From positions 1 to 16,004 of the forward strand of contig DATEHG010000056.1 of the NCBI GenBank assembly GCA_035279705.1: a stretch of 16,004 nucleotides of DNA. Reading direction: 5' to 3'. The stretch comes from DATEHG01 sp035279705. Lineage in GTDB: Bacteria > Gemmatimonadota > Gemmatimonadetes > Gemmatimonadales > GWC2-71-9. Each line of letters starts with the position of its first letter. Position 1 is the first letter of the stretch. The position numbers were made by a program, and so were the translations under genes. This document shows, piece after piece, positions 8,553 to 14,330 of this stretch. A model generated the notes under the pieces. That model had not been told where the DNA came from and ran no database searches. It saw only the letters and a program-made list of their open reading frames with translations.

Positions 8553-9617
8553 TCAGGACCGCGGGTCATCCAGGAAGGTGAGCGTCTGCCGCTTGCGCAC
8601 CGCCGTCTCGAGCGCGCGGTAGACCTGCTCGTCGAGCACGTTGCCGGCCAGGTCCCGCATCCGCTCGACGGCGACTTCCGGAGGCATCTTCTCCTGGTAG
8701 GGTCGGGAGGTGGTGAGCGCGTCGAAGATTTCCGCGGCGCCGAGGATCCGGGCGCCGAGGGGAATCTGTTCACCCTGAAGCCGGTCGGGGTACCCCTGGC
8801 CGTCCCAGCGCTCGTGATGGCTGCGGACATAGCTGATGATGTCGCCGAGGTGCGCCAGCGGCGCCAGGATCTGGGAGCCGACCACGACGTGCTGCTTGAC
8901 CTGCTCGTACTCCTCGGTGGTGAGCGGGCCCTGCTTGGTGAGGATGCCCTCGCGGATGCCGATCTTGCCGATATCGTGCAGCCGGCCCGCCATGCGGATG
9001 TGCTCGATCACCTCGTCGCCCAGCGACAGCTCGGAGGCGATCATGGCCGCGAGGTCGGCCACCCGGGCGGAGTGGCCGCGGATGTAGGCGTCCTTGGCCT
9101 CGAGCGCGTTGACCAGCGCCTCGAGGGTGGCCACCGACAGGCGCTCGAGCTTGGCGCGCTCCCGGCGCAATTCCGCGGTGCGGAGCGCCACCTCTTCCTT
9201 GAGCCACTGATTGATGTTCTGCTGCTCGAGCAGGCTGTCCCGCCGCCGGATCGCGCGCAGGATGGCGCGGGCCAGGTCGCTCAGGTCGATGGGCTTGGTG
9301 AGGTAGTCCATGGCGCCGCGCTGCATGCAGAGCGCGGCGGTGGTGGCGTCGTTGACGGCGGTGAGCATCAGGATCGCGATGCTGGGCTCGAGCTCCATGA
9401 CCTGGGGCACGAGATCGATGCCGCTCCGCCCCGGCATGCGCACGTCGAGCAGCATGCAGGCGATCTTCTGCCGCTGCAGGACCTTGATGGCCTCGTCACC
9501 CGAGGCGGCGGTGGCCACTTCATAGCCCTGTTGCGTGAGGAACTTCTTCAGGGCGTTGCGGATCGGCTCCTCGTCGTCGACGACGAGCACACTGACTGAT
9601 CCGTCGGAAAGCGGCAC
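8553..9617 (-). CDS. Response regulator with HD-GYP output (cyclic-di-GMP phosphodiesterase type)
   Basis: A 354-residue protein. The N-terminal receiver (about 8-125) has D14/D15, acceptor D58 (LLDVRMPG), T86 and K108. A charged coiled-coil linker spans about 125-160. The HD-GYP domain (about 162-340) has H182, the HD pair H214-D215 in HDIGKIG, H243, H267-H268, and the diagnostic DGQGYP at 272-277, so both metal-binding and GYP signatures are intact. Such enzymes hydrolyse c-di-GMP to pGpG or GMP in the cytoplasm, here probably under phosphorylation control. The GTG start is supported by AGGAG 5 nt upstream (9627-9623). It is the first gene of the operon and links c-di-GMP to the downstream polysaccharide genes. 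Confidence 0.93.
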   Translation of the reverse strand: MPLSDGSVSVLVVDDEEPIRNALKKFLTQQGYEVATAASGDEAIKVLQRQKIACMLLDVRMPGRSGIDLVPQVMELEPSIAILMLTAVNDATTAALCMQRGAMDYLTKPIDLSDLARAILRAIRRRDSLLEQQNINQWLKEEVALRTAELRRERAKLERLSVATLEALVNALEAKDAYIRGHSARVADLAAMIASELSLGDEVIEHIRMAGRLHDIGKIGIREGILTKQGPLTTEEYEQVKQHVVVGSQILAPLAHLGDIISYVRSHHERWDGQGYPDRLQGEQIPLGARILGAAEIFDALTTSRPYQEKMPPEVAVERMRDLAGNVLDEQVYRALETAVRKRQTLTFLDDPRS

Positions 9618-9702
9618 GAGGACTCCTGCGAGTGGCCCGGGGGGACGCCCGCTCGGGGGCGACGATCGGGGGGCGCCCTTCTACTAGTAATGCTACTGAC
9701 GG

Positions 9703-9731
9703 AAGCTATGACCCCCCTCGGAGAGCGTCAA
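9703..9731 (-). promoter_or_regulatory. Candidate sigma-70 type promoter of the HD-GYP/HEAT/GT2/GH20 operon
   Basis: On the minus strand TTGACG (9731-9726) and TAGCTT (9708-9703) are separated by exactly 17 nt. The -35 box is near consensus and the -10 box is weak. It starts only 4 nt past the mqnD stop and leaves a leader of about 80 nt before the GTG at 9617. The leader holds a short GC hairpin (9646-9661). No terminator is seen after mqnD, so read-through from mqnD is also possible. Confidence 0.4.
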
Positions 9732-9735
9732 GAAA

Positions 9736-10584
9736 TCAGGGGGCCACGAACTCCGCCTGCACCCGCTCGGGAATCAGCCCCGCCGCGTGGGCCCGGTCGA
9801 GCAGCGTCTGGACTGCCTGGCGGCCCCGCGCGCCGTAATCCACGGTCCAGTGATTGACGTACATCCCGACGAAGGCGTCGGTCTTTTCGTCGGGCAATCC
9901 TCGGCTGTATTGCTTGGCATGCGCCAGCCCGGCCGCCCGGTGCGCCAGGCTGTATTCGATGCTCGCCTTGAGATCCCGCGCCACCTGCTTCACGACTGCC
10001 TCGCCCAGATCGCGCCGCACCACGTTGCCGCCCAGCGGCAGCGGGAGGCCGGTTTCCTTCAACCACCACTCGCCCATGTCGGCCCAGAGGTGGAGTCCCT
10101 GGTCCTTGTAGGTGAGCTGACCCTCGTGAATGAGGAGACCGAGCTCCACGTCGCCGCGGAGCACCGCCTCATCGATCTGGTCGAATGGCATCAAGACCGG
10201 GACGAAATCGGGCTGAAACAGCCGCAGGGCGAGAAAGGCCGTGGTCAGCTTGCCGGGGACGGCGATCCGCTTGCCCTTCGCGGCGGCGCGGGGATCCGCC
10301 GGCGCCGCGGAGCGGGATACCAGCCGAGGACCGTAGCCGTCGCCCATCGAGCTGCCGCTCGACAGCAGGGCGTAAGTGCGGTGGAGGTGGGCATAGGCGT
10401 GGATCGACACCGCCGTCACCTCGAGCTCGCCCTTCATGGCCCGCTGGTTGAGGGATTCGATGTCCGACAGTTCATGCACGTAGCGCAGCTCGCCGGTATC
10501 GATCTTCCCCTCGGCGAGCGGATAGAACATGAACGCGTCGTCCGAGTCGGGGGAGTGCGAGACGTGGATTGTACGGATTGCCAT
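9736..10584 (-). CDS. mqnD: 1,4-dihydroxy-6-naphthoate synthase (futalosine menaquinone pathway)
   Basis: A 282-residue soluble protein of the MqnA/MqnD periplasmic-binding-like fold. MqnD converts cyclic dehypoxanthinyl futalosine to 1,4-dihydroxy-6-naphthoate, a late step before prenylation in the futalosine route to menaquinone. The family signature HSPDSDDAFMF opens the protein (10-20). Other landmarks are the loop SSGSSMGDGYGPRLVS (75-90), PGKLTTAFLALRL (110-122), and LLIHEGQLTY (150-159), whose H153 corresponds to the His proposed as catalytic base in the family. Length is normal. The ATG at 10584 has GAGG 5 nt upstream (10593-10590). No other mqn gene is in the window, so it appears isolated from its pathway partners, which is common. 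Confidence 0.95.
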   Translation of the reverse strand: MAIRTIHVSHSPDSDDAFMFYPLAEGKIDTGELRYVHELSDIESLNQRAMKGELEVTAVSIHAYAHLHRTYALLSSGSSMGDGYGPRLVSRSAAPADPRAAAKGKRIAVPGKLTTAFLALRLFQPDFVPVLMPFDQIDEAVLRGDVELGLLIHEGQLTYKDQGLHLWADMGEWWLKETGLPLPLGGNVVRRDLGEAVVKQVARDLKASIEYSLAHRAAGLAHAKQYSRGLPDEKTDAFVGMYVNHWTVDYGARGRQAVQTLLDRAHAAGLIPERVQAEFVAP

Positions 10585-10599
10585 TCGGGCCTCGAAAAG

Positions 10600-10620
10600 G
10601 TGCTAAAGTGCTGGAGTGCT
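10600..10620. repeat. Three short tandem GTGCT units, 8-nt period
   Basis: GTGCT occurs at 10600-10604, 10608-10612 and 10616-10620, exactly 8 nt apart, just upstream of mqnD (AGCAC x3 when read in the mqnD direction). It could be a small direct-repeat operator or a low-complexity repeat. Confidence 0.5.
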
Positions 10621-10646
10621 GATGAACAGGTTCCGGGTGGAGCTGC

Positions 10647-10661
10647 GGCCGCTTCGCGGCC
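10647..10661. repeat. GC-rich hairpin in the mqnD upstream region
   Basis: GGCCGC, loop TTC, GCGGCC form a perfect 6-bp stem, embedded in a GC-rich stretch (about 10640-10690) with repeated CTCGC and CGGCTC words. No U-tract follows on either strand, so it is not a standard terminator. It resembles the REP-like intergenic elements of high-GC genomes, but copy number cannot be judged here. Confidence 0.4.
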
Positions 10662-10697
10662 TCGCTCGCCTCCGCGGCTCCGGCTCCGCGTTCCCGA

Positions 10698-10725
10698 CTC
10701 TTGTCCCTCGTCTCTTGTCTCTCGA
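10698..10725. repeat. Tandem pyrimidine-rich 14-mer, two copies
   Basis: Two adjacent 14-nt units, CTCTTGTCCCTCGT and CTCTTGTCTCTCGA, match at 12 of 14 positions. They end exactly at the stop of the zinc-ribbon gene. Similar words recur at 11641-11680 and 13498-13515. Confidence 0.6.
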
Positions 10726-11511
10726 CTACTTCCTTCCCAGCGCGCGGTCATGGAAGTCGTCCACCAGCGGCTGGTGAATCCGGTACTCCGGCTTGCCACT
10801 CTTCAGTTCGGCGTCGTAGCTGGCCAGGAAGTTCCGGTAGCTCTGCTCCAGCGCCGCCTTGTTGTTCTGGAAGTCCGCCACGGTACCCTGCAGCATGTAG
10901 CCGAACAGGTGGTGCGGGCTGCGGACCAGGATGGTATCGGCCAGCGCGCTGGCGCCGGCCTCATCGCCCAGCGTGGCGCGGAGGGTGCCGACGTCGAAAC
11001 GGGCCAGCGCATCCACGCTGTCGAGCTGCGCGTAGGCGGAAAAGGCCATCGGGGCGAAGCGGAGCACCGTGGTGCTGTCGTTCTGTTCCAGGGCCCGCAC
11101 GATCCGGTCGTACAGCCGGTCGAACCGCTCCCGCGGTGTCATCTGGCTGATGTCGGGGGGCGCGCCGCCTGGTGTGCGGTCTTCCGCCGCAGGGAGGGCA
11201 CCGTTGTTGGCCATCTGCGGTGCTTCGGCCGCGGGCTTGACCCGTACCACGTACCAGACAATCGTCGCCACCAGGATCACGATGGCCATCGAGGCCACGA
11301 TCCACGGCGTGCGGCCGCCGGCATCGACGGGTCGCCCGCAGCGGTGACAGAACCGCGACTCCCGGCGCAATTCGGCCTGGCAGTGGCGGCAGACGGGAGG
11401 ACCGAGCGGCGTGCCGCACTTGCTGCAGAAGCGGCCCCCTCCCTCGGTACCACAGGAGGGGCAGCGGGTCGGGGCGGCGGCGGCCGGGTGGGCCGGAGGC
11501 GAGTTCGTCAT
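10726..11511 (-). CDS. Double zinc-ribbon membrane protein with TPR-like tail
   Basis: A 261-residue protein from the ATG at 11511. Two consecutive four-cysteine zinc ribbons are complete: C17/C20/C29/C32 and C41/C44/C55/C58. A single hydrophobic segment at about 69-88 (WIVASMAIVILVATIVWYVV) anchors it, followed by a low-complexity Pro/Ala linker and a helical domain (about 125-255) with TPR-like pairs (LGDEAGASALADTILVRSP then QGTVADFQNNKAALEQSY). The predicted topology puts the ribbons in the cytoplasm and the helical domain outside. The frame could start at 11553, adding 14 residues; I prefer 11511 because the N-terminus before the first ribbon is then a normal short disordered tail. Neither start has a clear Shine-Dalgarno; TAGATT lies 10 nt before the ATG. 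Specific function is unknown. Confidence 0.8.
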   Translation of the reverse strand: MTNSPPAHPAAAAPTRCPSCGTEGGGRFCSKCGTPLGPPVCRHCQAELRRESRFCHRCGRPVDAGGRTPWIVASMAIVILVATIVWYVVRVKPAAEAPQMANNGALPAAEDRTPGGAPPDISQMTPRERFDRLYDRIVRALEQNDSTTVLRFAPMAFSAYAQLDSVDALARFDVGTLRATLGDEAGASALADTILVRSPHHLFGYMLQGTVADFQNNKAALEQSYRNFLASYDAELKSGKPEYRIHQPLVDDFHDRALGRK

Positions 11512-11544
11512 GGGGGCGGTGAATCTAACCGGAGAAATTGCGGT

Positions 11545-11560
11545 TTGGCACATTCAACGC
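11545..11560 (+). promoter_or_regulatory. Sigma-54-like -24/-12 element facing glnA
   Basis: TTGGCAC followed by 5 nt and ACGC. The -24 box matches the YTGGCAC consensus exactly, and the GG/GC dinucleotides are 10 nt apart as required, but the -12 box reads ACGC instead of TTGC. It points toward the 95-residue gene and glnA. One match in an intergenic region may be chance. Confidence 0.25.
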
Positions 11561-11562
11561 CG

Positions 11563-11577
11563 TCCACACGATGTGGA
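11563..11577. promoter_or_regulatory. Palindromic operator candidate
   Basis: TCCACACGATGTGGA is a 6-bp perfect inverted repeat around a 3-nt centre. It lies in the divergent region between the zinc-ribbon gene and the plus-strand genes, immediately downstream of the sigma-54-like element. A dimeric regulator site is possible; the cognate protein is unknown. Confidence 0.4.
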
Positions 11578-11640
11578 AGGAAAGGATGTTGAAATGCGTG
11601 GGCACTGTGGAAATCCGACCGAATCCCGATTCCCGGCACT

Positions 11641-11680
11641 TTTCTCCCGTCTGCTGTCTCCTCTCTCCTGTCTCCCTCTT
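11641..11680. repeat. Pyrimidine-rich repeat tract
   Basis: A tract almost wholly C and T with CTGTCTCC at 11654-11661 and again at 11668-11675 (14-nt period, as in the 10698-10725 pair). It lies in the non-coding divergent region 11512-11736; the remainder of that region shows only the palindrome and sigma-54-like element noted separately. Confidence 0.5.
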
Positions 11681-11736
11681 TCAATCCCCGACCGACTTCA
11701 TTAGCGTCATAGACGGATCTTGGCCTTGGAGGACGT

Positions 11737-12027
11737 GTGGGTCAGCAGCAATCGCCGCTCGTTCCGACCAGCCCTTCGCCGGTTCCCGATGCACCGGCCG
11801 CCCGCCACCTGGGCGACCTGGCGCGCAACGATGTCCGCTGGAGCGTCTACCTCGAAACCCGCAGCGAGGGCGAGCTGGCCCAGGGCCGGGTGCACTTCGT
11901 GGAGGGCTCGCGGCATCGGTCCTCCGGGTGGATCTTCCGGGAGTGGACCGAGCGGGACATCATCGCCCGGTTCAACGATTTCAGCCCGCTCGAGCTCTGG
12001 AAGCTGCTGGAAAGCCTGGGCTGACCG
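11737..12027 (+). CDS. Small conserved-looking protein of unknown function upstream of glnA
   Basis: A 95-residue (plus stop) protein that I do not recognise. The first 22 residues are Gln/Pro/Ser-rich and probably disordered. The rest looks folded: a predicted beta-rich section (VRWSVYLETRSEGELAQGR and RVHFVEGSRHRSSGWIF) followed by an amphipathic helix near the C-terminus (FSPLELWKLLESLG). There is no signal peptide, membrane segment or cysteine. The GTG start is supported by GGAGG 4 nt upstream (11728-11732). Codon use and GC look like its neighbours. A strong terminator follows the stop directly and glnA begins 64 nt later, so it may be either a separate transcript or the leader gene of glnA. 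It could be nitrogen-related by position only. Confidence 0.65.
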
Positions 12028-12029
12028 GT

Positions 12030-12060
12030 GAGGCGGGGCCATCCCCGCCTCCGCTTTTTT
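12030..12060 (+). terminator. Rho-independent terminator between the 95-residue gene and glnA
   Basis: GAGGCGGGG (12030-12038), loop CCAT, CCCCGCCTC (12043-12051): a perfect 9-bp GC-rich stem, followed by CGC and six T residues. It ends 31 nt before the glnA start, with no promoter visible in between. Confidence 0.85.
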
Positions 12061-12091
12061 CCCCGCCGCCTCTCCCTCTCGTCTGAGCGCC

Positions 12092-13465
12092 ATGGCTTCG
12101 ACTCTGCCCCCCATCGGTGATTTTCCCCGCACCCTGGCCGGGGTCGGCAAGGCGGAAGTGCTCCGCCTGGCCCGTGAATTCGGGGTCGAGTTCCTCCGCC
12201 TCCAGTTCACCGACATCCTCGGCGTCAACAAGGGCGTGGAGGTGCCGCGGAGCCAGATCGAGAAGGCGGTGGACGGCGAGATCATGTTCGACGGCTCCTC
12301 GATCGAAGGATTCGTGCGGATCGAGGAGAGCGACATGCTGCTGGTGCCGGACCTGGCCACCTTCCGGGTCCTGCCCGAGGCCGAAGGCCCGGGGCGCGTG
12401 GGCCGGCTGCTCTGCGACATCTACACCCCCGACCACCAGCCCTTCGACGGCTGCCCCCGCCTCTGCCTCAAGCGGATGATCGCCCGGGCCGGCAAGGCCG
12501 GCTTCACCATGATGGCCGGCTGCGAAGTCGAGTTCTTCCTCTTCGAGAAGGAGCAGGGCGGGGCACTCACCACGATCACCCACGACGAGGCCAGCTACTT
12601 CGATCTCACGCCCGTCGACCGCGGCGAGGAAATCCGCCGCCTCATCGTCAATGACCTCGAGCTCATGGGATTCGAGGTGGAGGCGGCCCACCACGAGGTG
12701 GCGCCGGGGCAGCACGAGGTCGATTTCAAGTACGCCGATGCGCTGACCACCGCCGACCACATCGTCACCTTCCGCTCGATCGTCCGCAACATCGCGAACC
12801 GGAACGGGTTCGTCGCCTCGTTCATGCCCAAGCCGATCCAGGGGCAGAACGGCAGCGGGATGCACACCCACCAGTCCCTCTTCAAGGGCAGCCAGAACGC
12901 CTTCCACGATCCCAAGGCCGAACACCAGCTCTCCGCGGTGGCGCTGTCCTACGTCGAGGGGCTGCTGCAGCACGCCCGCGGGTTCTGCGCGATCACCAAC
13001 CCGCTGATCAACAGCTACAAGCGCCTGGTGCCCGGTTACGAGGCGCCGGTCAACGTGGCGTGGTCGATGCGGAACCGCTCGCCGCTGGTGCGGATCCCCG
13101 AACGGCGCGGGGTGGGCACCCGCTGCGAGCTGCGCATGCCGGACCCCTCCGCCAACCCCTACCTCTCGCTCACGGTGCAGCTGGCGGCGGGGCTCGACGG
13201 GGTGGAGCAGAAGCTCGAATGCCGCGAGCCGGTCAACCGCAACATCTTCCGCATGAGCTTCCGCGACCGGCGGAAGTACCAGATCGACGACCTGCCGCGG
13301 GACCTGCACGAGGCGCTGGACCGCTTCGAGAAGGACGACGTGATCAAGGCCGCCCTGGGGGAGCATCTGGTGGAGCGCTTCCTCGAGGCCAAGCGCGAAG
13401 AGGTCTCCCAGTTCAATCGGGAAGTGACGGCCTGGGAAGTGAAGAACTACCTGGGCCGGTACTGA
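12092..13465 (+). CDS. glnA: Glutamine synthetase type I (GSI-alpha-like)
   Basis: A 457-residue cytoplasmic enzyme, dodecameric in this family, making glutamine from glutamate, ammonia and ATP. The N-terminal beta-grasp domain ends with MFDGSSIEGF (65-74). Active-site landmarks are E145/E147 (GCEVEFF), E202 and E209 (HHEVAPGQHEV), NGSGMH at 253-258, NPLINSYKRLVPG (303-315) with the latch residues, and NRSPLVRIP (328-336). The C-terminal part lacks the adenylylation-site NLYDLP of GSI-beta and reads PVNRNIFRMS, as in Bacillus-type enzymes, so control is expected by feedback inhibition rather than by GlnE. Length is close to the 444 residues of B. subtilis GlnA. The ATG at 12092 has no good Shine-Dalgarno. 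An intrinsic terminator lies just upstream. Confidence 0.97.
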   Translation: MASTLPPIGDFPRTLAGVGKAEVLRLAREFGVEFLRLQFTDILGVNKGVEVPRSQIEKAVDGEIMFDGSSIEGFVRIEESDMLLVPDLATFRVLPEAEGPGRVGRLLCDIYTPDHQPFDGCPRLCLKRMIARAGKAGFTMMAGCEVEFFLFEKEQGGALTTITHDEASYFDLTPVDRGEEIRRLIVNDLELMGFEVEAAHHEVAPGQHEVDFKYADALTTADHIVTFRSIVRNIANRNGFVASFMPKPIQGQNGSGMHTHQSLFKGSQNAFHDPKAEHQLSAVALSYVEGLLQHARGFCAITNPLINSYKRLVPGYEAPVNVAWSMRNRSPLVRIPERRGVGTRCELRMPDPSANPYLSLTVQLAAGLDGVEQKLECREPVNRNIFRMSFRDRRKYQIDDLPRDLHEALDRFEKDDVIKAALGEHLVERFLEAKREEVSQFNREVTAWEVKNYLGRY

Positions 13466-13480
13466 GTCTCACCGCCACGG

Positions 13481-13498
13481 ATCGCGCCGCCGCGCGAT
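13481..13498. repeat. Hairpin after glnA
   Basis: ATCGCGC, loop CGCC, GCGCGAT: a perfect 7-bp stem 16 nt after the glnA stop. There is no T-run, so termination is doubtful. Its right arm overlaps the -35-like TTGTCT of the HAD gene promoter candidate, so it could instead be an operator. Confidence 0.35.
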
Positions 13499-13526
13499 TG
13501 TCTCCCGTCTCCCGGCGGGACATGAT
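13498..13526 (+). promoter_or_regulatory. Candidate promoter of the HAD/OMP gene pair
   Basis: TTGTCT (13498-13503), a 17-nt spacer, and CATGAT (13521-13526), each matching 4 of 6 sigma-70 consensus bases. The ATG of the HAD gene is only 9 nt after the -10-like box, so the transcript would have a leader of a few bases at most; no Shine-Dalgarno is present before this ATG, which fits a near-leaderless mRNA. The -35 box lies in a GTCTCCC repeat. Confidence 0.3.
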
Positions 13527-13535
13527 TCCTTCCCC

Positions 13536-14330
13536 ATGCCGGATGCGTTTCTTCTCGATCTCGACGGCACCCTCTACGCCAGTGGTGCCGCGGTGCCCGG
13601 AGCCGCCGCGGCGGTGGCGGCCCTCCGCGCGCGTGGCGTTCCGGTTCGCTTCCTGACCAATACCACGACCGTGCCGCGCTCGGCGCTGGCGGCACGACTC
13701 ATGGGGTACGGCTTCCCGGTTTCCGTAGACGAAATCGTGACACCGCTCCGCTCGGCCGCGGCGATATTACGCCGCGCCGGCATCCGCACCGTGGTACCGT
13801 TCCTGCCGAAGGCCGCGCTCGAAGACCTCGCCGGATTCGAGCTGGTGGCCGCTGCCACGTTCACCTCGCCCGTGTCGCCTGCCTCCGCAGCCGTGCTCGT
13901 CGGCGACCTCGGCCAGGACTGGAACTTTGCCCTGATGCAGTCCGCGTTCGAATGGCTCAGTGCCGGCGCCCGCTTTCTTGCCCCCTCGCGCGACCGCTAC
14001 TTCCAGGGGAAGCAGGGACTCACCCTCGACGCGGGTCCGTTCGTGGCGGCGCTCGAATACGCCACCGGCCGCGAGGCGGAGGTGACCGGCAAGCCGAGTG
14101 AGGGATACTTCCGCCAGGCGCTGGAGACGCTGGGACAGGGCGTGGCGCCGGAGCGCGTGGCCATGGTGGGAGACGATCTCTGGTCCGATGTCCAGGGCGC
14201 CCAGCGTGCTGGCATGCAGGGATGGCTGGTGCGCACCGGCAAGTTCCGACTCCCGGCGCTCGAGGAGAGCGGCATCAGGCCCGACCGGATACTCGACAGC
14301 GTCGCCGCGCTGGGTACGCTCGCCTCGTGA
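13536..14330 (+). CDS. HAD-superfamily hydrolase, subclass IIA (NagD/HDHD2-like phosphatase)
   Basis: A 264-residue cytoplasmic phosphatase candidate. Motif I is DLDGTLY with nucleophile D8 and general acid D10; motif II is LTNTTT (T41); motif III Lys is K186 in TGKPSEGYF; motif IV is GDDLWSD with D213/D214 and D218. The IIA cap lies between motifs II and III (about 60-180). The IIA group contains NagD (nucleotides) and HDHD2/LHPP-type enzymes; the substrate cannot be told from sequence. Spacing and length are typical for the family. The stop overlaps the next gene start by 4 nt (GTGA), so the two are co-translated. There is no ribosome binding site before its ATG. Confidence 0.92.
   Translation: MPDAFLLDLDGTLYASGAAVPGAAAAVAALRARGVPVRFLTNTTTVPRSALAARLMGYGFPVSVDEIVTPLRSAAAILRRAGIRTVVPFLPKAALEDLAGFELVAAATFTSPVSPASAAVLVGDLGQDWNFALMQSAFEWLSAGARFLAPSRDRYFQGKQGLTLDAGPFVAALEYATGREAEVTGKPSEGYFRQALETLGQGVAPERVAMVGDDLWSDVQGAQRAGMQGWLVRTGKFRLPALEESGIRPDRILDSVAALGTLAS

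Noticed and set aside
11981..13366. Minus-strand open frame of 461 codons opposite glnA
   Set aside because: It is the antisense shadow of a highly conserved glutamine synthetase.
14222..14326. Upstream extension of the outer-membrane protein
   Set aside because: The extra 35 residues are Arg-rich, hide the signal peptide and lie inside the HAD gene; GTG at 14327 fits better.
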